Assembly (NCBI RefSeq): GCF_900108855.1
Contig: NZ_FNXY01000002.1
Span: 486,967 to 550,966, forward strand
DNA from: Dyadobacter koreensis
GTDB lineage: Bacteria; Bacteroidota; Bacteroidia; Cytophagales; Spirosomataceae
Direction of reading: 5' to 3'
Length of the DNA: 64,000 nucleotides
The notes under the pieces are model-generated. The model saw only the letters and a program-made list of their open reading frames with translations. It had not been told where the DNA came from and searched no databases. This document shows, piece after piece, positions 37,597 through 47,660 of the stretch. A program made the translations under genes and the position numbers. The stretch's first letter is position 1. Each line of letters starts with the position of its first letter.

Positions 37597-38532
37597 TTAT
37601 ATAATCGTGGGAGCGGAGGATAAAAAGTGTAGCTCCACACCATCTTTATTTACATCGAGATAAGCATTGAATCCAATACCAATCGCGCGGTTGTCAGCCA
37701 CATGACCAACCGGAAAGTCGAAGGAAACAGGATAATCATATTCTGCAACGTGGTCCTTAATAATTTCATAAGCCGTTTTTCCAAATGATGGACTAGAATT
37801 ATCCCGCATATCGGTAAACTGCCCAACGATCAGTCCCGCCAAATGACTCAGCTTCCCGGCCCGTTTCATCTGGATCATCAGCCGGTCCAGATTGTAGAGA
37901 TATTCATTTACATCTTCAATAAACAAAATCTTCCCTTCGGTATCAATTTCCGTTTGCGAGCCAAGCATATGCGCAAGTAAACAAAGATTACCGCCGACCA
38001 TTTCTGCTACGGCACTCCCGGTTGTATTAAATCCGTGAGGAGCGACTGAATAGCCCGGAAGTTCGCCGAATAGTATTTGCCGCAAAGATTCCGCTGCTTT
38101 TTCGGCGCCTTCCAATGTCATGGATTTCACCATAGGCGCATGAATTCCGGCATAACCCAGTTGATATAATTGTGAAAGGACGACAGTCAGATCACTAAAA
38201 CCAACAATCCATTTCGGAGATTTCAGGAAATTGGTAAAATCGATTTTATCAATAATCCGTGAACAGCCATAGCCGCCACGCGCCGCAATAACTGCCTTGA
38301 TGGACGGATCGTCAAGCATCATTTGCATGTCTTCAAGCCGGTCTGCGTCACTTGCTGAAAACTGATTGAAAGAAGATTTCAGCGTTTTTCCTTCAACGAC
38401 TTTTAATTTCCATTGATCTTGCAGCAGGCTGATTCCAGGCAGTAAATCATCGTAACGGATACAACTTGCTGGAGCAACAATCCCTATTTTATCACCTGGC
38501 TGTAAAAAGGGCGGAATTTGAATGGTGGGCAT
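37597..38532 (-). CDS. LD-carboxypeptidase (peptidase family S66)
   Basis: Murein tripeptide carboxypeptidase involved in recycling of cell-wall peptides by releasing the terminal D-Ala from the tetrapeptide. Ser nucleophile in GFSDLTVVL (about 112), the catalytic Glu in LFIEDVNEY (about 208) and His in VGHVADNRA (about 276) are all present. At 311 residues it has the usual length and no signal peptide, so it should be cytosolic. Confidence 0.95.
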   Translation of the reverse strand: MPTIQIPPFLQPGDKIGIVAPASCIRYDDLLPGISLLQDQWKLKVVEGKTLKSSFNQFSASDADRLEDMQMMLDDPSIKAVIAARGGYGCSRIIDKIDFTNFLKSPKWIVGFSDLTVVLSQLYQLGYAGIHAPMVKSMTLEGAEKAAESLRQILFGELPGYSVAPHGFNTTGSAVAEMVGGNLCLLAHMLGSQTEIDTEGKILFIEDVNEYLYNLDRLMIQMKRAGKLSHLAGLIVGQFTDMRDNSSPSFGKTAYEIIKDHVAEYDYPVSFDFPVGHVADNRAIGIGFNAYLDVNKDGVELHFLSSAPTII

Positions 38533-38583
38533 AAAATATTTAAAGCAGTGACGATGGGCAGAAGCAGTTTTGCTGATTTGTTA

Positions 38584-38910
38584 CTAAATAAACACAACAT
38601 CTTCGACAAGATCAGATTTCATTTCCCTGTTAATCAGTTCGATAATCTTGGATTTTGCACGAACAAGTTCGTTTCTTAAAGGCGCAGATTCGATCTGTAG
38701 AAACAGGATCCGGTCCTTAATGTAAATATTTTTTGTTCTGGAAGCGATGGCCGATCCCATAATTTTATCCCAATGCGCCACAACATACGACTGGTCAAAT
38801 CGGCTTCTGAGCTTATAACGGTCGAGCATCTGGTCAATCGCTTCTTTCAGCGGAGTAATCCCAGGTTTTCTGGAAGATTTTTCTTTGTCGAAACGATAAT
38901 GTATGGCCAT
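38584..38910 (-). CDS. DUF721 (DciA-like) protein
   Basis: Small protein of the DUF721 family, some members of which load the replicative helicase in bacteria lacking DnaC; in Bacteroidota this role is inference. I choose the ATG at 38910 (MAIHYRFDKEKSS) because the -7 promoter element lies at 38927-38934, inside the longer reading frame. The family core is VAHWDKIMGSAIASRTKNIYIKDRILFLQIES. Length 108 is normal. Confidence 0.88.
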   Translation of the reverse strand: MAIHYRFDKEKSSRKPGITPLKEAIDQMLDRYKLRSRFDQSYVVAHWDKIMGSAIASRTKNIYIKDRILFLQIESAPLRNELVRAKSKIIELINREMKSDLVEDVVFI

Positions 38911-38926
38911 AAAAAGATACTTTCCA

Positions 38927-38934
38927 CAAAGATA
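38927..38934 (-). promoter_or_regulatory. -7 element of the DUF721 gene
   Basis: Minus-strand TATCTTTG matches the Bacteroidota consensus, 16 bases before the ATG at 38910. No TTG at the expected distance was found, so this is a partial promoter call that nevertheless supports the shorter start. Confidence 0.5.
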
Positions 38935-39103
38935 GAACAAAGGGGCGAACGCCGGAAGTTAAAATTTTGGAAACCGCAAAAAGAGCCGGAATGTCTTAAT
39001 TTGATTTTTTGTTCCCAGTAAATTTTAGAGTCGATATTTGCTTTTCCGGGCTTCCGGGCTTATTATTGCAGCATCAAGTCAATTCGCTTTCACTTTTCAG
39101 CGG

Positions 39104-39218
39104 TTGATTTATAAAGAAGAGGCGAGAGAATGGGCTCTACGAACCTCTGGCAACCTACTCCTGCGTCGGAGAAAGGTGCTAATTCCCACCTAAGCTGTTT
39201 TAGGAGATATAAAATCAA
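39104..39218 (+). ncRNA. SAM-I (S-box) riboswitch upstream of metY
   Basis: Aptamer with the S-box landmarks: AGAAGAGGCGAGAGAATGGG, CGAACCTCTGGCAACC and AAGGTGCTAATTCC. The closing helix P1 pairs TTGATTTATA (39104-39113) with TATAAAATCAA (39208-39218). It lies 187 bases upstream of metY, so SAM should repress metY-metX. No Rho-independent terminator was found between it and metY; control may be at the level of translation or of the leader ORF. Confidence 0.92.
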
Positions 39219-39224
39219 ACGCGC

Positions 39225-39389
39225 ATGAACTTACTACAAGAAAATTCCGCTAGCCGGAGGGCTTTATCCTCATATCTGGTTTTGATTAGCAAAAGCTTTT
39301 CAACACAATTTCCGTATGCCGTTTTACCACCAGAACGATGTCGGTTTCTACTGAATATTGCCATTACTAAATATTTGCCGCACAAATAA
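39225..39389 (+). CDS. Leader ORF between SAM riboswitch and metY
   Basis: An ATG seven bases after the riboswitch P1 opens a 54-codon frame that ends in TAA 15 bases before the metY ATG. The product begins MNLLQENSASRRALSSYLVL, then is rich in Phe, Leu and Pro with one Cys in LPPERCRFLL. No Shine-Dalgarno-like sequence lies at the ideal distance; AGGAG at about 39202-39206 is in the riboswitch. It may be a regulatory leader peptide or a chance frame. No function is claimed. Confidence 0.4.
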   Translation: MNLLQENSASRRALSSYLVLISKSFSTQFPYAVLPPERCRFLLNIAITKYLPHK

Positions 39390-40709
<1,320 letters not shown>

Positions 40710-40793
40710 TGAATCTGTTATGAAGTGAGTGGTCAAAATTCATTTCATAACTTTTAAATAGTTGTAGAATTTAAACTTTGTGCTCTGGCACGT

Positions 40794-41846
40794 ATGCAAG
40801 CGGAACAAAAGATTTTTAGATATCCCTACGCTTATCCATTAGAGTTGGGACGTGAACTGCCTGGTTTCGAATTATCGTACACCACCTACGGTACCCGAAA
40901 TCCGGAAGATGATAATATTGTCTGGATATGTCATGCATTAACCGGAAACTCCAACGCTGCTGAATGGTGGGATGGCTTGGTAGGAGAGGGTAAATATTTA
41001 AATTCAGAGAAAGATTTTATTATCTGTGTGAACGTTCTGGGATCGGCGTATGGTTCAACAGGACCGCTTTCTACTAATCCCATAACACAGAAACCTTATT
41101 TTCGTGATTTTCCGACAATTACTGTAAAAGACGTTGTCGGCACTTTGGAAATTCTTCGTCAGGAGTTAAATATCAGCAAGATCAAGCTTTGTATCGGAGG
41201 GTCTCTGGGGGGGCAGCAAGCGTTGGAGTGGGCTGTTGAAGTGCCTGATCTTTTCCAGGAACTTATTCTGATCGCTTCGAATGCGTTGCATTCTCCATGG
41301 GGCGTAGCTTTCAATGAATCACAGCGGATGGCGATTGAGGCAGATCAGACCTGGGGTGATAATACCGAAGATTCCGGGAAAATGGGCATGCGCGCGGCAC
41401 GTTCGATGGCTCTGCTTTCTTACCGAAACTACGATACCTACAATTTTACACAGGCCCGTGACAATCCTGACCAGATCGACGATTTCCGTGCGTCGTCTTA
41501 TCAGCAGTACCAGGGCGATAAATTTGTAAAAAGATTTAACGCATATTCTTACTGGATTCTTTCCAAGATTATGGATTCGCATAACGTCGGAAGAAACCGC
41601 GGAGGAATTGTACATGCGCTTGGTTTGGTTAAAGCAAAAACGCTGGTTTTAGGCATAAAGTCTGATTTACTGTTTCCGCTTACCGAACAGCAATTTTTGG
41701 CAAGACATATCCCTGACGCAGTTTTTCAGGAAATTGATTCCCTGTATGGCCATGATGGGTTTCTGATCGAATACAAACAGTTGACACAGGTTATCCGCGC
41801 CTGGCAGGAGACAAATGGTCAATTGCAAATTGCTAAAATTGGCTAG
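40794..41846 (+). CDS. metX: Homoserine O-acetyltransferase
   Basis: Alpha/beta hydrolase that acetylates homoserine with acetyl-CoA, the first committed step to methionine in this route. The nucleophile elbow GGSLGGQQALEWAVEVPD (Ser near 135), the GSAYGSTGP loop and the catalytic Asp and His in GIKSDLLFPL (about 285) and YGHDGFL (about 319) are intact. Length 350 matches the family. It is 84 bases after metY. A terminator follows. Confidence 0.96.
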   Translation: MQAEQKIFRYPYAYPLELGRELPGFELSYTTYGTRNPEDDNIVWICHALTGNSNAAEWWDGLVGEGKYLNSEKDFIICVNVLGSAYGSTGPLSTNPITQKPYFRDFPTITVKDVVGTLEILRQELNISKIKLCIGGSLGGQQALEWAVEVPDLFQELILIASNALHSPWGVAFNESQRMAIEADQTWGDNTEDSGKMGMRAARSMALLSYRNYDTYNFTQARDNPDQIDDFRASSYQQYQGDKFVKRFNAYSYWILSKIMDSHNVGRNRGGIVHALGLVKAKTLVLGIKSDLLFPLTEQQFLARHIPDAVFQEIDSLYGHDGFLIEYKQLTQVIRAWQETNGQLQIAKIG

Positions 41847-41866
41847 CTAATAACATTTAAACTTTC

Positions 41867-41901
41867 GAAAAGTCCTGTGTTCATCACGCAGGACTTTTTA
41901 C
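41867..41901 (+). terminator. Terminator of metY-metX
   Basis: Stem AAAAGTCCTG / CAGGACTTTT with GT/AC extension around a TCAT loop; the T run continues into TTTTTA. Confidence 0.85.
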
Positions 41902-41959
41902 TTTAAAGATAAATTAGACTGCCGAAGGTCAGCAAGTTTTATGAAAAAATAGATTTAAA

Positions 41960-42685
41960 ATGACTTTCAAACGCATTCATAAAGCATTGATTATAAGTGT
42001 CGTAATGTTGACTGCCGTGGTGACGTATTTGCTCTCTTCAAGAAAGGCGCAGCCTAATCCGGTTACTGGTGAAATGCAGCACATTATCATGACGCCAGAT
42101 CAGGAAGTATCACTGGGGATTGAATGGGCACCAGAACTGGCGATCCGGTTTGGTGGGATATATCAGAACGGTGATGCGGATAAGAAAGTCAAAACAATAG
42201 GCAAAAAACTTGTTTCATCTTCTGCTATTGCCAGGTCTCCATATCAGTTTGATTTTCACGTTCTGGCCGATTCTCATACCGTTGATGCTTTTGCACTTCC
42301 AGGCGGACAAATATTTTTGACATCAGGTCTGTATAAAAAACTCAAAACAAATGACGAGATCGCCGCAATTTTAAGTCACCAGATAGGACATGTTATTGGT
42401 CGACATGCTTCGGAGAAGTTGTTTAAAACCAGCATTTTCGTTGGCATCGTAAATCCGGATACTATTGTAATTAGTGAGCTTCCGCCCAGATTAATTTCAA
42501 AATATTTGTCTGATTTTATTAAACTGCATTATGATGGTCAGGAAGAAAATGAGGCGAATCATCTTGGCATTGGTTATGCAACCCAAGCCGGATTTAACCA
42601 GGGTTCTTTTTCAAAGAAATTTTTTATTGAAGAAGATACTGACAAAGAGTTAAAATTGTTTCTCGAAAAACATTCAGGACTTTAA
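41960..42685 (+). CDS. M48-family protease homologue with altered active site
   Basis: A 241-residue protein with a single N-terminal membrane segment (about 10-26) and an M48-type domain (about 45-235). The zinc-site signature reads HQIGHVIGRH: His140 and His144 are kept but the catalytic Glu is Gln141 (codon CAG at 42380-42382). The distal motif normally ExEAD reads EENEANHLG, with Asn200 in place of Asp. Metal binding is plausible; hydrolysis is probably lost. It could be a pseudoprotease scaffold or chaperone-like. FALPGGQIFLTSGLYK is typical of M48. Stand-alone gene. Confidence 0.9.
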   Translation: MTFKRIHKALIISVVMLTAVVTYLLSSRKAQPNPVTGEMQHIIMTPDQEVSLGIEWAPELAIRFGGIYQNGDADKKVKTIGKKLVSSSAIARSPYQFDFHVLADSHTVDAFALPGGQIFLTSGLYKKLKTNDEIAAILSHQIGHVIGRHASEKLFKTSIFVGIVNPDTIVISELPPRLISKYLSDFIKLHYDGQEENEANHLGIGYATQAGFNQGSFSKKFFIEEDTDKELKLFLEKHSGL

Positions 42686-43069
42686 AAAAAAGAGAAATTA
42701 AAATTCATTTCTCCATAAAAAGGAAATGCGGCGGCTGCCACAAAATAGTAGATCGGTACTGTTACTGCAAAGCACTCAGTGTTCTGCGGATTTTCCAAGG
42801 ACAGTCGAGGGGACTGATTTTCACCAGCGAGTCCCATACAAACTGTTTGTTAGTTTAACTGACCGCTGATCTGGTCACTTTTTGATATGAATTTTTCCTC
42901 ACGATTATTTGCGAAAGATCGTGAATATCTTTGTGTTGGCATGTTTTTGTGTCTTGTTAACTTAAAACAAAATTAGTTGACAACTTTAAGTCAGCCCGAT
43001 AGAAAAACGTTCAAAGGGTGTCGCTAAACTTTCCAGTTTTGATTTCTTGATATTACACGTTCATGCAAA
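42686..43069. other. Gap with a short Cys-containing open stretch
   Basis: On the plus strand about 48 codons are open from 42719 to about 42860 and contain CGGCH and CYC, with no start codon; a faint gene remnant is possible. TATCTTTG at 42926-42933 matches a -7 element, but no plus-strand gene follows. Nothing else is recognised. Confidence 0.25.
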
Positions 43070-44050
43070 TCAACAACGAACAATCCGCAAGGATAGCGTT
43101 TTTTGTTTTCTTCTAAGATAATCATCTCGCAGACTTTTGTAGGCGGGATCCGATGAAGATAAGGGAATTAACTGGCCATGTACCAAAACCATAGGGTCAA
43201 TAGTCCGGATCCTTGGTGTAACTTCAAACAATGGATCTATCAGGTTTTCTTCAAAACGAAGCGCAGCTGATAATTTCGAAATCTGCCGCTTTAGATAACT
43301 ATCGGTTGTTTTGTTTAATTGATTCCATAGTTCAATATCCGTTTGCCACACATCCATTTCGCTTATTAAATTGATATCCACACCTCTCCGAATTATTCGG
43401 GCCATTAGTTCGTATAACCCTATTGCCTGCAGATCAGACCAGCTCTTTTCATCTGCCGACATGTACCTGTCGGCAAGAACCCGGGCAGCAATGATGTCGT
43501 CTGCAACAATTTGGTTATTAACTATCAGTAGATGAGATAGAATGTATTCAACTTCTTCATGCGATAGTATACCCAATGAAAGACTGTCACGAAAAAAATA
43601 GTCGATACGATCTGCACATAATGCGGGTGCAGACTGTTCCAATATGGGATATTTTGTATCGTCAATAAAGTCACGCCAGTCGAATCCATGATTAGCCAGC
43701 GTTTTTGGGATATCAGAGTTTTTTAGATAACTTTCTTTCATCACTTCATGGTAACTTTCTCCGGTAGGTGTGCCAAATACATGGTCGGTGACATGCGAAA
43801 AAGCCGTATGGCTTACATCATGAAGTAGGGCCGCAATCTGCTCCTGAAGGGATGCTTTGAAGTGCCGTGCCAGAATCATTGTTCCCACCGAATGTTCAAA
43901 ACGGGTGACCGGATGGGTAATTCCCAGGAAGCCTGTTATGCCATGTTGCAAAATATTATGAAGCCGCCTCATAGCCTTTGTCTCCATCAGCTCAATTAAC
44001 ACAGGATCGCCAATATTAATTTGGCCGTACACAGTATCTTGATAATACAT
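43070..44050 (-). CDS. HD-domain phosphohydrolase (SAMHD1/dGTPase-like)
   Basis: A 326-residue metal-dependent hydrolase. The HD motif is visible as TRFEHSVGTMILA (about 47-60) with ALLHDVSHTAFSHVTDHVFG (about 73-92) and the distal Asp in CADRIDYFFRD near 147. The N-terminal DTVYGQINIGDPVLIELMET (conserved phrase about I-DP-E-L) resembles SAMHD1-like dNTP triphosphohydrolases and their bacterial relatives. Actual substrate is unproven. Confidence 0.88.
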   Translation of the reverse strand: MYYQDTVYGQINIGDPVLIELMETKAMRRLHNILQHGITGFLGITHPVTRFEHSVGTMILARHFKASLQEQIAALLHDVSHTAFSHVTDHVFGTPTGESYHEVMKESYLKNSDIPKTLANHGFDWRDFIDDTKYPILEQSAPALCADRIDYFFRDSLSLGILSHEEVEYILSHLLIVNNQIVADDIIAARVLADRYMSADEKSWSDLQAIGLYELMARIIRRGVDINLISEMDVWQTDIELWNQLNKTTDSYLKRQISKLSAALRFEENLIDPLFEVTPRIRTIDPMVLVHGQLIPLSSSDPAYKSLRDDYLRRKQKTLSLRIVRC

Positions 44051-44172
44051 ACAGTAAATACAAATTGAAATTCCAAATAAGCGCGATAAAGATAAAAACT
44101 GATTTGTGACATTATTGAAAGACCAAATAAATTAAACTTATTAAGATTTAGTTTTTGAAGCCGTCAGGGAAC

Positions 44173-44203
44173 TTGGATGGCTTAGCGGGACTTTCTATCT
44201 TTG
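44173..44203 (+). promoter_or_regulatory. Promoter of the AraC-family gene
   Basis: TTG (44173-44175), 20-base spacer, TATCTTTG (44196-44203), 79 bases before the ATG at 44282. Confidence 0.6.
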
Positions 44204-44281
44204 AGAGTATGCCAGAGAGGAATTTCATGAATCTGCGGGCACAGTCTTATTGAATTTGGGAAGTTGCGTATTAGTTTAATC

Positions 44282-45184
44282 ATGTCAGAAATTATTACCG
44301 TACAGGATTTTTATAAAGATGCTTCTTTACTGATTCCGGAAAGAATACAGAAAGAAATAGGGCATTTTAACATTTTTAGAACGGAGGAAATCGTTAAAAT
44401 ATCCAAAGGTAAAATGCCCTATAACCGAAGATCATACTATAAGATCAGTTTGATAATTGGTAAAAGCAGAGCAGAATATGCTGACAAAGTTATTGAAATT
44501 GAAGATAATGCCCTGTTGTTCGCTACTCCTCAAATTCCTTACAATTACCATCCGCTGACAGACAAGCAGGCTGGTATTTTCTGCATTTTCTCAGAAGATT
44601 TTTTTAGACAAAGTTATACTGGTTTGCCCATTTCAGATTTTCCCGTATTTCAACCTGGTGGCAATCCGATCTTTTTTTTAAATTCAGAAAAGATCGAGGA
44701 GGTGAAAATGATATTTGGCAAAATGATGAAAGAGTTAGAGTCGGACTACGCTTTTAAGTATGACCTGATTCGAAATTATATCATAGAGCTGATCCATACC
44801 GGACAAAAGTTGCAGCCAGTATCCGGGCTTCACATTGAGACAAACGCGACCCGGCGCGTTTCTTCGTTGTTTATGGAACTGCTGGAAAGACAATTTCCTC
44901 TGGAACCACCACACCAGAAATTGAGATTACGGTCAGCTAAAGACTATGCGGATCAGTTATCGATACATGTGAACTATCTCAATAAAGTACTGAAAGAACT
45001 GACCGGAAAAACTACCACGGCACTTATTCTGGAGAGAATTGTGCAGGAAGCCAAAATCCTTCTTAAACATACAGACTGGAATATTTCGGAAATTGCTTAC
45101 TGCCTCGGATTTGAAGAACCTGCGCATTTTAATAACCTATTTAAAAAGCATACAAGCCTCACCCCAAAAACTTTCAGAGGTTGA
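44282..45184 (+). CDS. AraC-family transcriptional regulator
   Basis: I choose the ATG at 44282 (MSEIITVQDFY) over a TTG six codons upstream. The N-terminal half (to about 170) resembles a cupin-like ligand-binding part with EDNALLFATPQIPYNYHPL. The C-terminal AraC DNA-binding domain has both helix-turn-helix units: SAKDYADQLSIHVNYLNKVLKEL and WNISEIAYCLGFEEPAHFNN followed by LFKKHTSLTPKTFRG. It is 92 bases upstream of an SDR gene in the same direction and may regulate it. Confidence 0.92.
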   Translation: MSEIITVQDFYKDASLLIPERIQKEIGHFNIFRTEEIVKISKGKMPYNRRSYYKISLIIGKSRAEYADKVIEIEDNALLFATPQIPYNYHPLTDKQAGIFCIFSEDFFRQSYTGLPISDFPVFQPGGNPIFFLNSEKIEEVKMIFGKMMKELESDYAFKYDLIRNYIIELIHTGQKLQPVSGLHIETNATRRVSSLFMELLERQFPLEPPHQKLRLRSAKDYADQLSIHVNYLNKVLKELTGKTTTALILERIVQEAKILLKHTDWNISEIAYCLGFEEPAHFNNLFKKHTSLTPKTFRG

Positions 45185-45240
45185 TTTGAATTTTGCAATT
45201 CCTGATTTGAAATCCGTAAAGAGCTGTTTTTAATCTGCGG

Positions 45241-45248
45241 TACCTTTG
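45241..45248 (+). promoter_or_regulatory. -7 element of the SDR gene
   Basis: TACCTTTG matches TAnnTTTG, 28 bases before the SDR start codon. No clear -33 element. Confidence 0.45.
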
Positions 45249-45276
45249 TTTCATCAAAATCAAAAATAGAAACAAA

Positions 45277-46041
45277 ATGGAATCAACGAATAAAATTGCA
45301 TTGGTAACAGGTGGAAGCCGCGGTCTGGGAAGAAACATGGCATTGAGCCTGGCGCAAAAAGGAAACGACGTAATCGTGGTATATCGAAGCAACGAAAGCG
45401 AAGCGAAAGAAGTCGTTTCAGAAATTGAAAAACTTGGGCAAAAGGCTGCGGCTATTCAACTTGACGTCGCAGATACTAAGTCTTTCGATGAATTCTTTAA
45501 AATCATTGCCACTTTGTTAAAAGAAAAATGGAATCGTGGTAACTTCGATTTTCTTGTAAACAATGCAGGGATTGACCGATATTCTGCCTTTAAAGATACA
45601 AGCGAAGAAGATTTCGATGAGTTATTTAATATACATTTTAAAGGCGTTTATTTTCTAACCCAAAAGGCGCTTCCGTTTCTGGCGGACGGAGGAAGAATAA
45701 TTAATCTCTCGACTGGTCTGGCCCGGTTCTCAACGCCAGGTTATGCGGCCTATGCATCCATGAAAGGTGCTATTGAAATATTTACAAGATATCTGGCAAA
45801 AGAATTGGGTGGTCGTGGAATCACGGCGAACGTGGTGGCACCCGGTATCATTCACACCGATTTTACAAAACGTGCTTTTGCTTCACATGAAGGAATGGAA
45901 GATCATATCAATTCGATCACAGCCCTGGGACGTGTTGGTCTGCCGGAAGATATCGGAGGAATCGTCGCATTTTTATGCAGTAAAGAAGCTAGCTGGATCA
46001 CCGCTCAGCGCATTGAGGCGTCAGGTGGGATGAACCTGTAA
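45277..46041 (+). CDS. Short-chain dehydrogenase/reductase
   Basis: SDR of 254 residues with TGGSRGLGRNMA (about 11-22), NNAG in LVNNAGID (about 90), catalytic Ser in INLSTGLARFS (about 143), Tyr/Lys in GYAAYASMKGAIE (about 156-160; YxxxK is Y158/K162 approximately), and PGIIHTDF. The C-terminal segment RIEASGGMNL is normal. Placed after an AraC regulator, it is a likely target of it. Substrate unknown. Confidence 0.92.
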   Translation: MESTNKIALVTGGSRGLGRNMALSLAQKGNDVIVVYRSNESEAKEVVSEIEKLGQKAAAIQLDVADTKSFDEFFKIIATLLKEKWNRGNFDFLVNNAGIDRYSAFKDTSEEDFDELFNIHFKGVYFLTQKALPFLADGGRIINLSTGLARFSTPGYAAYASMKGAIEIFTRYLAKELGGRGITANVVAPGIIHTDFTKRAFASHEGMEDHINSITALGRVGLPEDIGGIVAFLCSKEASWITAQRIEASGGMNL

Positions 46042-46057
46042 GTAGAAAGCTCTAAAA

Positions 46058-46110
46058 CTAAAACAGGTCTGAACAGAATCTCTTGTAGATTTCGTTCAGA
46101 CCTGTTTTAG
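46058..46110. terminator. Terminator downstream of the SDR gene
   Basis: Perfect 17-base arms CTAAAACAGGTCTGAAC / GTTCAGACCTGTTTTAG (46058-46074, 46094-46110) with a 19-base loop. A short T stretch follows. Confidence 0.8.
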
Positions 46111-46273
46111 TTTATTATATATCAGATACTTATGTTTGTTATTATTTTTTTATGCTTAATTATATCACAATCGATATATGTGATTAAATCAATATAAAAT
46201 TGAAAATATTTATTTTTAAAAGAGCGAAATACTGTGTATCTTAAAAGCAAATATCAGTAACATTTCCAGCGTT

Positions 46274-46750
46274 ATGTATGACCGTTCACCATTTCCCACA
46301 ATTGTTCTGGCGGCTTTTCTGGCGGGCCTCCTGGACCTGGTTTTAGCCATCATCGTTTATTCAGTTTTACTGGATAAAATTACAGCTGTTCAAATCCTTC
46401 AGTCTGTTGCCAGCGGCGCTTTTGGAGAAGCTGCTTATGCCGGAGGAATTAAAATGGCCGCACTTGGTATCGTGTTTCACTTTCTTATTTCACTGCTCTT
46501 CACCCTTTTTTATTTCCTTGTTTACCCGCGGCTGGAATTTTTGCGGGCGCACGGCGTAATTAGTGGTATTGTTTACGGCATTTTTATCTGGATGGTCATG
46601 AACCTGATCGTACTTCCGATCGCTTTTTCAGGTATGCTGCCTATGGACCCAGGTGCGACAATGATCGGAATGAGCATTATTATTATCGGTGTGGGACTTC
46701 CCATTGCACTGATTGCTCATTTTTATTATACCCGTTCAACACAGTATTAA
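46274..46750 (+). CDS. Four-helix membrane protein
   Basis: Unrecognised 158-residue membrane protein with four hydrophobic segments at about 8-30, 57-80, 92-112 and 128-150. The sequence resembles the loosely defined YagU-type group (IVLAAFLAGLLDLVLAIIVY at the start), but this is not certain. No catalytic motif. It converges with the glycerophosphodiesterase gene, whose stop abuts its own. Confidence 0.8.
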   Translation: MYDRSPFPTIVLAAFLAGLLDLVLAIIVYSVLLDKITAVQILQSVASGAFGEAAYAGGIKMAALGIVFHFLISLLFTLFYFLVYPRLEFLRAHGVISGIVYGIFIWMVMNLIVLPIAFSGMLPMDPGATMIGMSIIIIGVGLPIALIAHFYYTRSTQY

Positions 46751-47521
46751 TTATTTCAAAAGCTCAAACAATTGTTCAGGTTCGTTGGTGGTGATAAAAT
46801 CGACTTTTTTGTCAATGAACCACTGCATTGTGGATTTGTCGTTAACCGTCCAAACGTTGGTGGTCAGTTTTTCCTTGTGCATATCATCAATGTAAGTCTC
46901 ATTCTTTTTGTAAACCGAATAGTGATAATCGATTCCTGACAGACCTGCCGCAAGAATTTCCGCTGGTGTTTTATCTCCATTCAGGTATTCAACGTGCGTC
47001 TTAGGAGCTATTTCTTTAACTTTTAAACAAACGTCAAAATCGAAAGCGATGTAATCTGTGATTTTCTCAACTTTCAGCGCTTTCACCATTTCAACACATT
47101 TTGCTGCCAGAGCCAGAGAGCGTTCCTTGCTGATACGTGAAGTTTTGATTTCAAGAATCAGGCGTGTTTTTTTCTGTTTAGCGCCCGCTTTCAGATACGC
47201 TTCAAGTGTCGGCAAGGTTTCTCCATTTTCGAGTTTAATCTGCGACAATTCCTGTGAAGTCGCTTTTTCAATATCGGTTCCTTTGATCGTGTGATCGTGA
47301 TTTACGAAAAGAACTGAATCGGCAGACATATGTACATCAAATTCACTTCCATAACAGCCTAACTTGATAGCGTGCTCCATCGCTGCAATTGAATTTTCAG
47401 TAGCACCAGTATTTTTCCACGCACCTCTGTGTGCGATAACTTTTGATTTATTTTGAGACATACCTTGAAAGGAAATCAGGCAAAGAACCAGCGCCGTAAA
47501 AACAAGAATATTTTTTTTCAT
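46751..47521 (-). CDS. Secreted glycerophosphodiester phosphodiesterase
   Basis: Hydrolyses glycerophosphodiesters to sn-glycerol 3-phosphate and an alcohol. Signal peptide 1-22 (LVFTALVLCLISFQGMSQ). Catalytic landmarks: VIAHRGAW (His/Arg, about 28-35), ATENSIAAMEHAI, the metal-binding YGSEFDVHMSADS (about 57-69), VNHDHTIK (about 73-80) and later ILEIKTS. All are intact. Length 256 fits. The stop codon directly abuts the converging membrane gene. Confidence 0.94.
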   Translation of the reverse strand: MKKNILVFTALVLCLISFQGMSQNKSKVIAHRGAWKNTGATENSIAAMEHAIKLGCYGSEFDVHMSADSVLFVNHDHTIKGTDIEKATSQELSQIKLENGETLPTLEAYLKAGAKQKKTRLILEIKTSRISKERSLALAAKCVEMVKALKVEKITDYIAFDFDVCLKVKEIAPKTHVEYLNGDKTPAEILAAGLSGIDYHYSVYKKNETYIDDMHKEKLTTNVWTVNDKSTMQWFIDKKVDFITTNEPEQLFELLK

Positions 47522-47660
47522 TACAAAGAAGATTACATTTTTAATACAAAACTGTTTTTTCGTTCATCTATCTTGTTGTCAGATAAAGCAAGCGGCGAAA
47601 GTACTGTATTTATTAATCCGGCATGTTAGGCCTGTGTTAAGAATTATGGTTTTTTAATAC

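Noticed and set aside
38935-38940. Longer start for the DUF721 protein
   Set aside because: The extra codons overlap the -7 promoter element, so the ATG at 38910 is preferred.
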